A stretch of 64,000 bases of DNA from positions 1 through 64,000 of the forward strand of contig NZ_MQUQ01000031.1 in assembly GCF_001953865.1 (NCBI RefSeq), given 5' to 3'. This stretch comes from Amycolatopsis coloradensis. GTDB taxonomy: Bacteria > Actinomycetota > Actinomycetes > Mycobacteriales > Pseudonocardiaceae. Shown here piece by piece: positions 49,514-57,651 of this stretch. Below the pieces are notes generated by a model. It did no database searches, was not told the DNA's origin, and saw only the letters and a list, made by a program, of their open reading frames with translations. Position 1 is the first letter of the stretch. Each line of letters starts with the position of its first letter. The position numbers were made by a program, and so were the translations under genes.

Positions 49514-49530
49514 TGATCCAGCCTGGATCA
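49514..49530. repeat. 17-bp palindrome, copy 34 (symmetric)
   Basis: TGATCCAGCCTGGATCA. On the minus strand its TGA is the stop codon of the recombinase gene. Confidence 0.9.
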
Positions 49531-50721
49531 TCCGGTGCCCGCGAGCGCCGCATCGAGGACCCGCCCCACCTTGTGCGGCACCCGCTCCCCGTCCGCGTGC
49601 AGGTACCGCTGAGTCGTCCGAAGGTCCGCGTGACCGAGAAGCAACCGGATCTCCTCAGGATTCGCGCCGGCGTCCAAGGCCTGATCGGCCGTGCTGTGCC
49701 GGGTCGCGTGCGGCGTGATCTGCTCGACGATCTCGCGCGGCAAGCCCGCGGCCTCGGCGACCCGGCGCAGCAACCGGAAGATCTCGAACCGCGATACTCG
49801 CTTGCCCGTGCGGGTCATCAGCAGCGGAATCCGATCCCGGGCGCCCGCCTGGCCGCGCCGAACCACGACCTTCAAATCCGGGCGGCTCTCCAGATACGCC
49901 AGCAGCCGCACAGCGGCCAGGTCCGCGAGTTCCAGCGCACGCGGCCGCCCGCCCTTTCCCTCGAACTGGAGCCGGTGTTTTCCTTGCCGTGTAACGAGAT
50001 TGTGCAGCGATAGGTCGCAGCACTCCCCCACCCGGATACCGGAAACGAGTAGCAGCGCCACCGTGGCAGAGTTCCGCAATCGCATCGGACCCGCCAAGTG
50101 GTCGGCGGTGCTGATCATCGCCGCAGACTCCTCCGGAGCCAGGACGATCGTCGGTGACTTGGGAGGCAGATAGATCCCCTGCGCGGCCGCCGACACCTTC
50201 GCCGCCGGCGACCTTTCCACCACGCCCCGATCCTCCAGGAACGCGTACCAGGACCGGACAGCCGCCAGCGCCCGCCCCCGCGAGTTCGCGCTGTACCCGT
50301 CATCCTTGAGCGCCTTCACCCACCGGATCACCTCGATTTCCGGCGCCTCCAACGGATTCACGCCGCGTGAACGCAGCCAGCCCCACCAGCTCTTGCCGCC
50401 GAGCAGCGGCGACCGAGCCCGGCCCTTGTGCGGATGATCCACCGGAAGGCGATACCCGAGATCCCGGCCATAGCCGCGGGCCGTGTCCTTCGACTTCGCT
50501 TGCAGCCGCTCCAGCCACTCCTTGGTCTCCTTGATGAGTCGGCCCTCCAGCTCCTCCCACCCACTACTGGCCCCGCGCAGCACCAGCGCACCCGTCGCAT
50601 CCACCACCTGAACCGCCGCCCTTTGGTCACCGGTGATGCACGCTGCATCACCCGCTGAACACCCAGCCACTTCTACCACGCCGGGCCGACAAGTTCGTCT
50701 GAGAGTTTCGATAATAGGCAT
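49528..50721 (-). CDS. Tyrosine recombinase / integrase
   Basis: This 397-residue protein has the catalytic set R230 (GIRVGE), K256 (FEGKGGRP), H338-x-x-R341 (PHATRHSTA), H364 (LLGHADLRTT) and nucleophile Y373. The N-terminal SAM-like core-binding domain is at residues 55-165. It is a XerC/phage-integrase type that could integrate the element or resolve multimers. Palindrome copies lie in its N-terminus (residues 25-30, DAACIT) and at its stop. A GATAAT-AGGC-ATTATC palindrome (50710-50725) overlaps the start codon. The true start could be later. Confidence 0.85.
   Translation of the reverse strand: MPIIETLRRTCRPGVVEVAGCSAGDAACITGDQRAAVQVVDATGALVLRGASSGWEELEGRLIKETKEWLERLQAKSKDTARGYGRDLGYRLPVDHPHKGRARSPLLGGKSWWGWLRSRGVNPLEAPEIEVIRWVKALKDDGYSANSRGRALAAVRSWYAFLEDRGVVERSPAAKVSAAAQGIYLPPKSPTIVLAPEESAAMISTADHLAGPMRLRNSATVALLLVSGIRVGECCDLSLHNLVTRQGKHRLQFEGKGGRPRALELADLAAVRLLAYLESRPDLKVVVRRGQAGARDRIPLLMTRTGKRVSRFEIFRLLRRVAEAAGLPREIVEQITPHATRHSTADQALDAGANPEEIRLLLGHADLRTTQRYLHADGERVPHKVGRVLDAALAGTG
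50634..50650. repeat. 17-bp palindrome, copy 35 (symmetric)
   Basis: TGATGCACGCTGCATCA, read on the minus strand in frame as DAACIT near the recombinase N-terminus. Confidence 0.85.
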
Positions 50722-50781
50722 TATCAGAACATCGGGCCGCCCTGATGAGGTGATCTTTCAGCGAAGGATCACCCTGGACTG

Positions 50782-50800
50782 TTTCGTCACTGTGACGTTA
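50782..50800. repeat. TTTCGTCAC palindrome, copy 1
   Basis: TTTCGTCACTGTGACGTTA, right arm decayed. It belongs to the family of four centred on GTCAC-N-GTGAC (55269, 59989, 61260), here between the recombinase and the HTH gene. Confidence 0.6.
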
Positions 50801-50804
50801 CTTG

Positions 50805-50821
50805 TGATGCAGTCTGCATAA
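50805..50821 (+). repeat. 17-bp palindrome, decayed copy
   Basis: TGATGCAGTCTGCATAA, ends altered, just right of the TTTCGTCAC site. Confidence 0.55.
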
Positions 50822-50869
50822 GTTTTTCCGGGTTTGCTCAAACCTAGTTTGATCTCTACGGTGTGCCCG

Positions 50870-51100
50870 ATGAACAACAGCAAAGGCCCCGCACTCACCG
50901 CGGCGCAGAAGAAGGCACTGGCCGAAACGGCGGCCGCCTCCAAGGCGGTCAACGACGCGAACGACGAGTTCGAGAAGGCCTTGCTCAAAGCAGCACGGCT
51001 CGGCCTCACCCAGCGCACCATCGCGCCCCACACGCACATCACCCAGTCCACCGTCTCGCGCACCCTCGGCAAACTCGGCTGGACCCCGCCATCCGACTGA
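50870..51100 (+). CDS. Small HTH DNA-binding protein
   Basis: This 76-residue protein has ATG at 50870. Residues 35-72 (KALLKAARLGLTQRTIAPHTHITQSTVSRTLGKLGW) form a clear helix-turn-helix of the resolvase/Hin type. It lies beside the recombinase and may serve as its recombination directionality factor or as a repressor. This is inference from position and size. Confidence 0.6.
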   Translation: MNNSKGPALTAAQKKALAETAAASKAVNDANDEFEKALLKAARLGLTQRTIAPHTHITQSTVSRTLGKLGWTPPSD

Positions 51101-51137
51101 CCTCTTCGCACGTCCGCGACCAACGCGGCGACCACAC

Positions 51138-51287
51138 GTGTTTCGACCCTGGGAGCCGTGGCGCGGGGACCGCCTCGTCGGCACCGCCGACGGTGACCAC
51201 GACCCCGACGCGATCGCCGCGGTGCTCGAGGTCTGGGCAAAGCTCCTCAAACTCGAACCGCGCGCGTACGGGGGCCTGGATCGCTGA
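51138..51287 (+). CDS. Short hypothetical protein
   Basis: This 49-residue frame has a GTG start. It encodes FRPWEPWRGDRLVGTADGD then DPDAIAAVLEVWAKLLKLEPRAYGG, a coherent helical sequence with biased codon use. It lies 38 bp after the HTH gene. A weak SD lowers confidence. Confidence 0.45.
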   Translation: MFRPWEPWRGDRLVGTADGDHDPDAIAAVLEVWAKLLKLEPRAYGGLDR

Positions 51288-51292
51288 CCTTC

Positions 51293-51376
51293 ATGTCTCC
51301 CAAGGCATCCACTCGCCTCCCTGTCGAGATCTGGGGCGACGTCGACCGCCAGGTGCAGGAGCGCACCGAGCGGTAG
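51293..51376 (+). CDS. Very short frame after the 51138 gene
   Basis: This 27-residue frame (SPKASTRLPVEIWGDVDRQV ...) has ATG 51293, five bases after the previous stop. It may be a truncated remnant. A palindrome copy follows at 51400. Confidence 0.3.
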   Translation: MSPKASTRLPVEIWGDVDRQVQERTER

Positions 51377-51399
51377 ATCCGCGGGATGTGCCCGTGAGG

Positions 51400-51416
51400 T
51401 GATCCACCCTGCATCA
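51400..51416 (-). repeat. 17-bp palindrome, copy 36
   Basis: TGATCCACCCTGCATCA, 24 bp past the short frame, in a gap without other genes. Confidence 0.85.
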
Positions 51417-51687
51417 CCTCCATTTGAGGCGCCCATATCCACTCAACGCGCGGCCGCGCCGCTCACCTGTGGCGCCGGTGGTTCTCCGAGTTGTCGCGAA
51501 CGAAGTGCCGTAGCCCACCCGAGCGCGCTCGCCGAGGCGGGCGAAGACCTCCCCTCGCCGCGCTCGCTGCCCCTGGGGGCCGGGGATCGAGCCCGAATGG
51601 CGCCAGCCTCACCCGTCCGGCGTAGCGAGCCCGGCCGAGCGCCGCCGACCACGACGACGGTCGTCCCCGACCTACCGGCACCCCCCC

Positions 51688-51767
51688 CATTCATTCATTA
51701 CATTCGTTTCAGATACATAAATGGATAGAATGCTATGAATTAAATGAAATGATGCTACGATGAAGTC
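51688..51767 (+). promoter_or_regulatory. AT-rich control region of the KfrA-like gene
   Basis: This 80-bp stretch is far AT-richer than the rest (ATTCATTCATTACATTCG ... AATTAAATGAAATG). It has repeated ATTCATT-type units and a CATTCATT/AATGAAATG inverted relation. It ends at the start codon at 51768. Probably the promoter with operators for autoregulation. Confidence 0.5.
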
Positions 51768-53243
51768 ATGACCGAGGATGGCGGCGCGGGCCGCACGGGA
51801 CGGGCGAATGCGCTGGAGACCGGCCGTGAGGCGGTGCGCGCGGCGATCGCGGGAGCGGTCGACGTCCGCGCGATCACGTCGGAGACGGGCGAGCAGTATC
51901 TGGCGGAGATGCAGCAGCTTGGCGACGAATACGCCCTGCATGAGTGGGTTCAGGGCTACGAGATGCTCGCGCCGAGGATCTGCCGCTACCCCGGCTGTTT
52001 CGAGCCGCCGCGCCCGCGCACGGAAGGCACGAAGGGCGGCGCCCGACCTCAGTACTGCGAGGTGGTGCGGGACGCGCACGGCGAACCGGCGCACACGGCG
52101 CCGAAGAGTTTCGCGTTCCGGCGGCAGCTGGAGGCGGGCGGGCCGCGGGAACCGGTCGCGGCCGAGGCGTCGAACTCGGTGGACGCGCGGCCGGTGGCGT
52201 CGGCGAGAGCGATGGTCCCCGCGACCGTGGAACGGCTCGCCGAGCTGCTAGAGGGGCAGCAGGCAGCGATCTCCGGACACCTCGACACCGTCCGCCGGTC
52301 CATGGCGCTACTCGGTGACGACGAGGCGCGGCAAGTCGAGTTCGAGGCGATCCAGGCCGAGGCGGACAAGAAGATCAGGACCGCGCAAGACGAGGAGCGC
52401 CAGGCCAACCAGCGGGCCCGGAAAGCCGAGGCCGAGGCCGCCCGTGCGGCAGCGGCCGAGCGGGAGGCCCTGCAAGCCGCCCAGGAGATGGCCGAACTGG
52501 TCGAGCAGACCGAGAACCGCCGGGCCGAGCAGGAAAGCCTCGACCAGGGCCGGGTTGAGAACGCCCAGCAGGCCGAGCAGGCGGCCGTGCAGGCGATGGA
52601 GACCGCGAACCAGCGCGCCACCGCCGCCGAGGCCGACCGCGACAAGAAGGTGAAGGCCGCCGAGGACAAGGCGACCGCCGAGATCCGGAAGGCGAACGAA
52701 CTCGCCGACCAACGGGTCAAGGCCGCCGAGGACAAGGCCGCCAAGGAGATCAAGGCCGCCAACGACGCCGCCAACCAGCGGGTCAAAACCGCCGAGGCCG
52801 ACCGTGACAAGAAGGTCAAGGCCGCCAACGACGCCGCCGAGGCCGCCAGGAAGGACCGCGACGAAAAGGTCGGGGCCGCCGGCGCCGCAACCGCGCGGGC
52901 CGAGCAGGACGCCGCCAACGCACGCACCGAACTCGGTCTCGCTCGCGAGGACCTGACCGCCGTTCGTGCCGAGGTCCAGAACGTCCGGACGAAGCTTGAG
53001 GAGGAAGTCGGCCGCACGACGGGTTTCCGCGAGGACCTGGCGACGGTCCGTGCCGAGTTGAAGGCCGAGCAGGCCGGGCGCGAAAGGGACGCCGAGGCGG
53101 CGAGGGCGAGGCTGGAAGAAGCCCGCGCCGAGACCGAGCGGCGAGTCACCGAGGTTTCCGCGCTCAAGGACGCCCAGCTCGCCGACCTGCGCACGCAGTT
53201 ACGCGCCGCCGACGACGAAGACGAGCGGACGGAACGTCAATGA
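51768..53243 (+). CDS. KfrA-like coiled-coil protein
   Basis: This 491-residue protein has ATG preceded by GATGAAG. Residues 1-60 are helical and may bind DNA. CRYPGCFEPPRPRTEG ... YCE (residues 70-100) can bind zinc. Residues 180-480 are a long Ala/Glu/Lys coiled coil with ADRDKKVKAA-type repeats. It resembles KfrA proteins, which coat plasmid DNA and aid partition or repression. The AT-rich site upstream fits self-regulation. Confidence 0.65.
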   Translation: MTEDGGAGRTGRANALETGREAVRAAIAGAVDVRAITSETGEQYLAEMQQLGDEYALHEWVQGYEMLAPRICRYPGCFEPPRPRTEGTKGGARPQYCEVVRDAHGEPAHTAPKSFAFRRQLEAGGPREPVAAEASNSVDARPVASARAMVPATVERLAELLEGQQAAISGHLDTVRRSMALLGDDEARQVEFEAIQAEADKKIRTAQDEERQANQRARKAEAEAARAAAAEREALQAAQEMAELVEQTENRRAEQESLDQGRVENAQQAEQAAVQAMETANQRATAAEADRDKKVKAAEDKATAEIRKANELADQRVKAAEDKAAKEIKAANDAANQRVKTAEADRDKKVKAANDAAEAARKDRDEKVGAAGAATARAEQDAANARTELGLAREDLTAVRAEVQNVRTKLEEEVGRTTGFREDLATVRAELKAEQAGRERDAEAARARLEEARAETERRVTEVSALKDAQLADLRTQLRAADDEDERTERQ

Positions 53244-53353
53244 TCGGCGATGTCTCCACCTGATTTTTCCGTTGCGCGCCAACGACACGATCGGGGCCCT
53301 CATCGAGTTTCGGGAGCCGCGCGGCGGCTACGACCACTGGCTTCGCGTTCGCG

Positions 53354-53370
53354 CGATGCAGCGTGGATCA
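53354..53370 (+). repeat. 17-bp palindrome, copy 37
   Basis: CGATGCAGCGTGGATCA, 16 bp from the stop of the leftward gene at 53386. Confidence 0.85.
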
Positions 53371-53385
53371 CCCGATAGCCGACAG

Positions 53386-53760
53386 TTACGTCGCGCGGCC
53401 GCTGCGGTGAGCAGCCCGGCACGGCGCGCAGTGACCGCCCTGCCGGGCCCCCGAGGCTGTGCCGCAGATCTCCGCGCGGCAGGTCTCCGCGAGCACCTGC
53501 TCCAGCTTGTCGCGGAACTCCGGATCCCAGCGGGCCCGGCCGTAGACGCCGTTGGTCGTCTGGCCCACGACGGCCGCGGCTTCCGACAGCCGGAGACCGG
53601 CGCGCAGCTGCGCGAACAGGATCTCGTGGTCGTCGACGTCGAACTCGGCTTCGCGCAGCGACCGCCGCCACGACGTTATCTCGGCGTTGTGCGCGGCGCG
53701 TGCCGAGTCGTCGCGGTCGCCTTGCCGCCAGCGGGAGACGTCCGCGTAGACCATGGGCAT
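53386..53760 (-). CDS. Small HTH protein with C-terminal Cys cluster
   Basis: This 124-residue protein has ATG 53758-53760 behind GGAGG at 5 bp. Residues 35-90 (DHEILFAQLRAGLRLSEAAAVVGQTTNGVYGRARWDPEFRDKLEQ) contain an HTH-like helix pair. The tail (CGTASGARQGGHCAPCRAAHRSG) has three Cys and two His for zinc. Probably a plasmid regulator. Confidence 0.6.
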   Translation of the reverse strand: MPMVYADVSRWRQGDRDDSARAAHNAEITSWRRSLREAEFDVDDHEILFAQLRAGLRLSEAAAVVGQTTNGVYGRARWDPEFRDKLEQVLAETCRAEICGTASGARQGGHCAPCRAAHRSGRAT

Positions 53761-53791
53761 GTGTTCCTCCATAGGACTGAAGAAGAGGCAA

Positions 53792-53870
53792 CCCCTGCTC
53801 AGGCAGGGGACGACGTCCAGAGCTGGCGGTGCGACGAGGCAGGCCAGGGATCAGCCCCACTCAGGTGGGG
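53792..53870. repeat. Two TCAG-loop hairpins
   Basis: CCCCTGC-TCAG-GCAGGGG (53792-53809) and CCCCAC-TCAG-GTGGGG (53855-53870), with loop centres 62 bp apart. They sit upstream of the 53760 gene, on its promoter side. Possible regulatory stems. Confidence 0.45.
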
Positions 53871-53967
53871 AACATGCAAGTCCGGATAGTACTCAAAGGC
53901 CGGTCGTCGTTCCAGCCGCCGCCCTTCTGTGGCCGCGCTTCCAAACCCGGACCACAACCCCGCCGGG

Positions 53968-53984
53968 CGATCCAGCCTGCATCA
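53968..53984 (-). repeat. 17-bp palindrome, copy 38
   Basis: CGATCCAGCCTGCATCA. On the minus strand it supplies the TGA stop of the gene at 53982-54536. Confidence 0.9.
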
Positions 53985-54536
53985 CCCGGAGCCGACCGCG
54001 CCTCTCCCCCGCTGAAACCTGCGGCGCCGAGCCGGGCGCGATTCACCGGGCAGCCCCGCCCCGAGACGGGCCATCAACGCCGTCATCACGGTCACCAAGT
54101 CGTCCAGCGCGGCCCTGGCCTCCAGGCGGCGGGCCGCCAGCCTCTCCGCCGAGCGTCCCGACTCGTCGACGGCGGTGTCCATCGCGAACACCGCCCCCAC
54201 GGCCCGAGCGACCTCAGAACCCAGCCGTGGCACCAGGACCGCGAACTGCGACCGCGGCCTAGTGATGGCGTTACGCGTCGTCAGCGATGCCGCCAGCGCG
54301 GCGTCAATCTCGTCCTGGCCGCCCCTGACTCGCGCCGCCTCCAGGTCCCACATCGCCACGTAGTGCGCCTCCAAGGCGTGCATCAGATCGCCGAAGATCT
54401 TCACGACCTCCACCTGCCACTCATGCACCCGAGCCGCTTTGTCCGCCTTGCCCTTCAGCACACTCCCCAACACGGTGCCGCTCACAGTCCCCGCCAGCGT
54501 CGCCGCCACCGTCATCACAGCCTGCCAAACCGGCAT
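53982..54536 (-). CDS. Membrane-anchored hypothetical protein
   Basis: This 184-residue protein has ATG behind GGAGGAGATCG. The N-terminus (VWQAVMTVAATLAGTVSGTVLG) is a membrane helix, then a long helical region (VHEWQVEVVKIFGDLMHALEAHYVAMWDLEAARV). The C-terminus is basic and ends at the palindrome stop. Function unknown; it may be a structural or phage-like membrane protein. Confidence 0.6.
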   Translation of the reverse strand: MPVWQAVMTVAATLAGTVSGTVLGSVLKGKADKAARVHEWQVEVVKIFGDLMHALEAHYVAMWDLEAARVRGGQDEIDAALAASLTTRNAITRPRSQFAVLVPRLGSEVARAVGAVFAMDTAVDESGRSAERLAARRLEARAALDDLVTVMTALMARLGAGLPGESRPARRRRFQRGRGAVGSG

Positions 54537-54785
54537 CAACGATCTCCTCCTACGATCAGTGCAGCCAGATGACTTCCTGAACGACGATCAACCAGGAGGG
54601 CCGACGCCGCCGAACTCGAGCGAATCGAGTCCGAACTGGACAGGTCCCCGGCAAGCCGCCAAAGGACGCCAAGCAGTCGACCGCGAAGCGGTAGGTCCCG
54701 ACGTAGCCGCCCTCCCCCAGCTGAAACCAGCGGCGCCAAGCCCGGGAGCCGGGTGGCTGATCACGGCTACGGGGCCGCGCCGGGG

Positions 54786-55055
54786 TCAGTAGTCCGTACG
54801 CCAGGATGGCGGCTCGCCCTCGCTGATCACCTGCCGGATGACCGGGTCGTCGCCCAGCGCGGGCCCCAGCTGGGCGACGACCCGCCAATACAGCTCCCGG
54901 CCGTAACGGCGGAACAGCGGGTAATCGTGCGCAGTCTGTAGTGCGGCGATCAGCACCAAGGCAGTGAAAGGACCGATCTCCACCAGCGTGCGTTCACCGT
55001 CAAGTTCGCGCTGGCGTAGCTCGCGAAGCAGGTCAGGGTCAGGGTCATCGGGCAC
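54786..55055 (-). CDS. Small hypothetical protein
   Basis: This 89-residue protein has a GTG start at 55053-55055. The N-terminus is acidic and Arg-rich (DDPDPDLLRELRQRELDG), then GPFTALVLIAALQTAHDYPLFRRYGRELYWRVVAQLG. No family is recognised. The stretch 54540-54785 before it shows no convincing gene. Confidence 0.55.
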   Translation of the reverse strand: MPDDPDPDLLRELRQRELDGERTLVEIGPFTALVLIAALQTAHDYPLFRRYGRELYWRVVAQLGPALGDDPVIRQVISEGEPPSWRTDY

Positions 55056-55206
55056 GGTAGCGAGCCTATCGGTGATACTGGCGTTCTCACGGGCACGCTC
55101 CGGTCGTCCCCAAGCGCCCCCCCACGATGGTCGGCCGCCTGCGTGCAGACAAAGACGCCTAGCTCAACGAGCTACGCGCACAACTGCACACTGCGACAGA
55201 GGACGG

Positions 55207-55237
55207 CCGAAGATCGGCGGTAACCGCCGATCTTCGG
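55207..55237. repeat. 14-bp perfect hairpin
   Basis: CCGAAGATCGGCGG pairs exactly with CCGCCGATCTTCGG around TAA. It is T-less. It lies in the 620-bp gap 55056-55676. Confidence 0.65.
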
Positions 55238-55268
55238 CTTCGCAGCACCCACCGGACACACCAGGACA

Positions 55269-55287
55269 TTTCGTCACGGTGACGAAA
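55269..55287. repeat. TTTCGTCAC palindrome, copy 2
   Basis: TTTCGTCACGGTGACGAAA, a perfect 19-bp palindrome with a single central base. It shares its core with 50782, 59989 and 61260. Confidence 0.7.
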
Positions 55288-55327
55288 GGCTTATCGGTTC
55301 GCGGCGCCGCAAACAGGCAGCCGACCG

Positions 55328-55344
55328 TGATGCAGGCTGGATCA
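55328..55344 (+). repeat. 17-bp palindrome, copy 39
   Basis: TGATGCAGGCTGGATCA, 41 bp beyond the TTTCGTCAC palindrome. Confidence 0.9.
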
Positions 55345-55676
55345 CCCCGGCCAGTCACCGAGAAAGATAATCCGCGATTCGAGCGCCCGGCCCGGATCCC
55401 TCTCGGCCAGGGCCTGGTCACGATCGCGCTCCGATACCTTGCGCAGCACCGCACCCGGACTTTCCCGGGTTTGCGAACAGCACCAGCCCAGCGTGGTGCT
55501 CAAGAGATACATCCCGCGATCACCCTCCTCCGCCAGGCCCAGGAGAAACCCGGCATCCCCGGGCGGGAACACCTTCGTGAGTGCCTCCTCGAACTGGGTC
55601 CTTCTACGGCCGCTCTTGAGCCACCACGTCCGTCGTCACCATCACCACTTCTCCCCTCTGCCAACGATTTCGCGCA

Positions 55677-56609
55677 CTACCGCGCCGACTCAGCGATCCG
55701 GCGCAACAACAGCGCCGTCCGATCCGGAGACCCCGGCGCCACACACGGCACAAGCTCCCGCGTCACCGGATCCAGCTGACCCCGCCACTGCTGAGCCAGA
55801 AGCCGCACCATCACCGACGGAGACGACGCCCGACGGGCCGAACGACGCTCCAGATAGCCCGGATCGATCTCCCGGTCCAGCAGCAGCGTCCCCCACGGCT
55901 CGGCATCCCTCGCGCCCGGATAACCACCCTCAGGATCCAGCTCACGGAGCCCGGAGAGCTCCTCCTCTGCCCACGCGATCAGCCGCTTCCCCCGCAGTAC
56001 CGGCCGAATGCGGGCGACCCCGTCCGACTTCTCCACCGCGGACTCAGGTACCCACTTCGCACGCGGACCGACCAGCCGGATCGTGACGTCGATCAGCTTC
56101 CGCCCATCCAGACCAGCGACCCGGACCCGGGCGGCGGTCGCCGGCCGTCGACGACCGGACTCGGAGACCGGCGGCTCATGCAGATCCCGCTGCACCACCA
56201 CCGCCTCCGGACCAGCCAGCAACGCCGCGACGTCCGCCGCGCCCTGGGCCCGCAACTTCTCAAGCCGCGCCTGACGCCGCTTCAGCAGCACCACGTGACG
56301 GCACGCCGGACACAACCGCCGCTCATCTCCAAACCCGACCTCGGCAAGCGACAACTGACACCGCGCCCCGCACTCACCGCACACCCGCGAATCCCCACGG
56401 CCGCGGAGCTGTGCTCCGCTCGACCTCGTCGGCGGGCATTGCGCGACCTCGAACAGATCGAACACATCCGAGCGCCCCCGATAGTTCGAAGCCTCCACCC
56501 GCGCGGCGGGCTGCACCCCCTCGCACGTCCGGGGAAAGTCCAGATCCGCCAACGCCGTCTTCGTCAACAGACCCGCCGGTACGCTTCGCCACCCCGTGTA
56601 GATCTTCAC
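55677..56609 (-). CDS. Hypothetical protein with zinc ribbon
   Basis: This 310-residue protein has a GTG start overlapping the stop of the preceding gene (GTGA). It begins MKIYTGWRSVPAGLLTKTALADL. A Cys-rich segment (VCGECGARCQLSLAEVGFGDERRLCPAC, residues 75-105) is a typical zinc ribbon. The C-terminal half is mixed alpha/beta with Arg-rich helices. Perhaps a nucleic-acid-binding protein. Unassigned. Confidence 0.6.
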   Translation of the reverse strand: MKIYTGWRSVPAGLLTKTALADLDFPRTCEGVQPAARVEASNYRGRSDVFDLFEVAQCPPTRSSGAQLRGRGDSRVCGECGARCQLSLAEVGFGDERRLCPACRHVVLLKRRQARLEKLRAQGAADVAALLAGPEAVVVQRDLHEPPVSESGRRRPATAARVRVAGLDGRKLIDVTIRLVGPRAKWVPESAVEKSDGVARIRPVLRGKRLIAWAEEELSGLRELDPEGGYPGARDAEPWGTLLLDREIDPGYLERRSARRASSPSVMVRLLAQQWRGQLDPVTRELVPCVAPGSPDRTALLLRRIAESAR

Positions 56610-56848
56610 CGGCCATCCCCCGGCAGCGCCCGCCGCCCGGCGGGCAGCTCGGCGCGGTCGGCCCGGACCGCTGTCGCCGTCACCGGCCCAATCGGCCTCC
56701 GCTCGACACTCGCGTAGCGGCGAACCTCGCCCTCACAATCCGCCCCATACCGCCGGGACCTCGCCCGAACCTTCCACTCACCTCCCAAGGTTCGTAACAC
56801 CGCGTCAATCTCCGCGTCCTCGCCAACCAGGCGCAAATCAACTGTCAC
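56606..56848 (-). CDS. Small hypothetical protein
   Basis: This 80-residue protein starts from GTG 56846-56848; an earlier ATG at 56911 runs over an operator palindrome. It contains TVDLRLVGEDAEIDAVLRTLGGEWKVRARSRRYGADCEGEV, a compact alpha/beta unit. It is the first gene of the leftward pair with the zinc-ribbon gene. Its promoter side carries the ATCTATACAGAT operator. Confidence 0.55.
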   Translation of the reverse strand: MTVDLRLVGEDAEIDAVLRTLGGEWKVRARSRRYGADCEGEVRRYASVERRPIGPVTATAVRADRAELPAGRRALPGDGR

Positions 56849-56906
56849 ACTGATCACAATACCGTGTATGTCAAGCAGAAAATGGCAGGTCAAATGGTAT
56901 GGAGTG

Positions 56907-56932
56907 GCCATTTATCTATACAGATAAATGGC
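56907..56932. promoter_or_regulatory. ATCTRTACAGAT operator, copy 1
   Basis: GCCATTTATCT and AGATAAATGGC are 11-bp perfect arms around ATAC, 59 bp upstream of the gene at 56848. The core ATCTATACAGAT recurs at 57565 and 61418. Confidence 0.65.
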
Positions 56933-56944
56933 GCTAGTGTCCTG

Positions 56945-57544
56945 CTAGCGATCCTCTACGCGGCGTGCTGCCGCCCGGATGACGTCACCGACCGTTACTA
57001 TCTTCTTTTGAAGTTGCGTCTTCTCGTCATACTCGGCCTTCGACAGCCGCCGGTCCTCAGCCACTTTCGCCAGAGCTTCCAAACGGCGAATCGTCGACTT
57101 CGACGTACCCCAAACCGCGCGCCGCAGCAGATCGGCCACGTCTTCGGGAAGACTCACCACGAGCCGTTCCGGCAGTTCACCGCGCGAGCCGTAGCCGACT
57201 CCGCGAGGATGGCCGCCCAAACTCGCGTACCCGGGCGGAACCGGCCCCCACGACTTCTCACGCCAGCCGCGGGCCTCCAGCTCGACCAGGAGCTGATGCG
57301 AGATCACCGCAGAAGATGTGTCGTTGTGGAGGCCCTCCCGTCGGCGCCGGTCCCGCTCCAGCGCCAGCTCGCTACGCGCTTGCCTGCGCAGGGTCGGATC
57401 CGAAATCTTCCGAACCGCTCCCAACTGCTCCCCCCACCACTCCAGAGCCTCCGGCGACTCGCCCAGCACGAACGCATCCAGCCGCGCCAGCACCCCGGCA
57501 CCCACCGCCACGACAAATTTCTGCTGCTGTTGACGCCTCGCCAT
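56945..57544 (-). CDS. Hypothetical DNA-binding-like protein
   Basis: This 199-residue protein has ATG with no clear SD. It is basic with Gln-rich start (RRQQQQKFVVAVG). The C-terminal half holds VSLPEDVADLLRRAVWGTSKSTIRRLEALAKVAEDRR, resembling a ribbon-helix-helix or HTH. A 28-bp palindrome lies just upstream, so it may be the repressor that binds ATCTRTACAGAT sites. Confidence 0.55.
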   Translation of the reverse strand: MARRQQQQKFVVAVGAGVLARLDAFVLGESPEALEWWGEQLGAVRKISDPTLRRQARSELALERDRRRREGLHNDTSSAVISHQLLVELEARGWREKSWGPVPPGYASLGGHPRGVGYGSRGELPERLVVSLPEDVADLLRRAVWGTSKSTIRRLEALAKVAEDRRLSKAEYDEKTQLQKKIVTVGDVIRAAARRVEDR

Positions 57545-57555
57545 GGCGCCAAGTT

Positions 57556-57583
57556 TACTCAGTATCTGTACAGATACTGAGTA
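57556..57583. promoter_or_regulatory. ATCTRTACAGAT operator, copy 2
   Basis: A 28-bp perfect palindrome (TACTCAGTATCTGT, then its complement), 12 bp upstream of the gene at 57544, so it can block its transcription. Confidence 0.75.
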
Positions 57584-57602
57584 CCCGGTTGTTCGACGCC
57601 GG

Positions 57603-57619
57603 TGATCCAGCCTGCATCA
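57603..57619 (-). repeat. 17-bp palindrome, copy 40
   Basis: TGATCCAGCCTGCATCA, 20 bp from the 28-bp operator. Confidence 0.9.
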
Positions 57620-57651
57620 CGCTGACACGGGACAGGTAAGCGGATTCCAGC

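Noticed and set aside
53786..53876. A CRISPR array
   Set aside because: Only two stem-loops, dissimilar outside the stems, and no cas genes. Not enough to call an array.
54439..54792. A 117-codon + strand frame after the 53982 gene
   Set aside because: Overlaps the start of the leftward gene and reads through a decayed duplication. Low similarity to any protein pattern.
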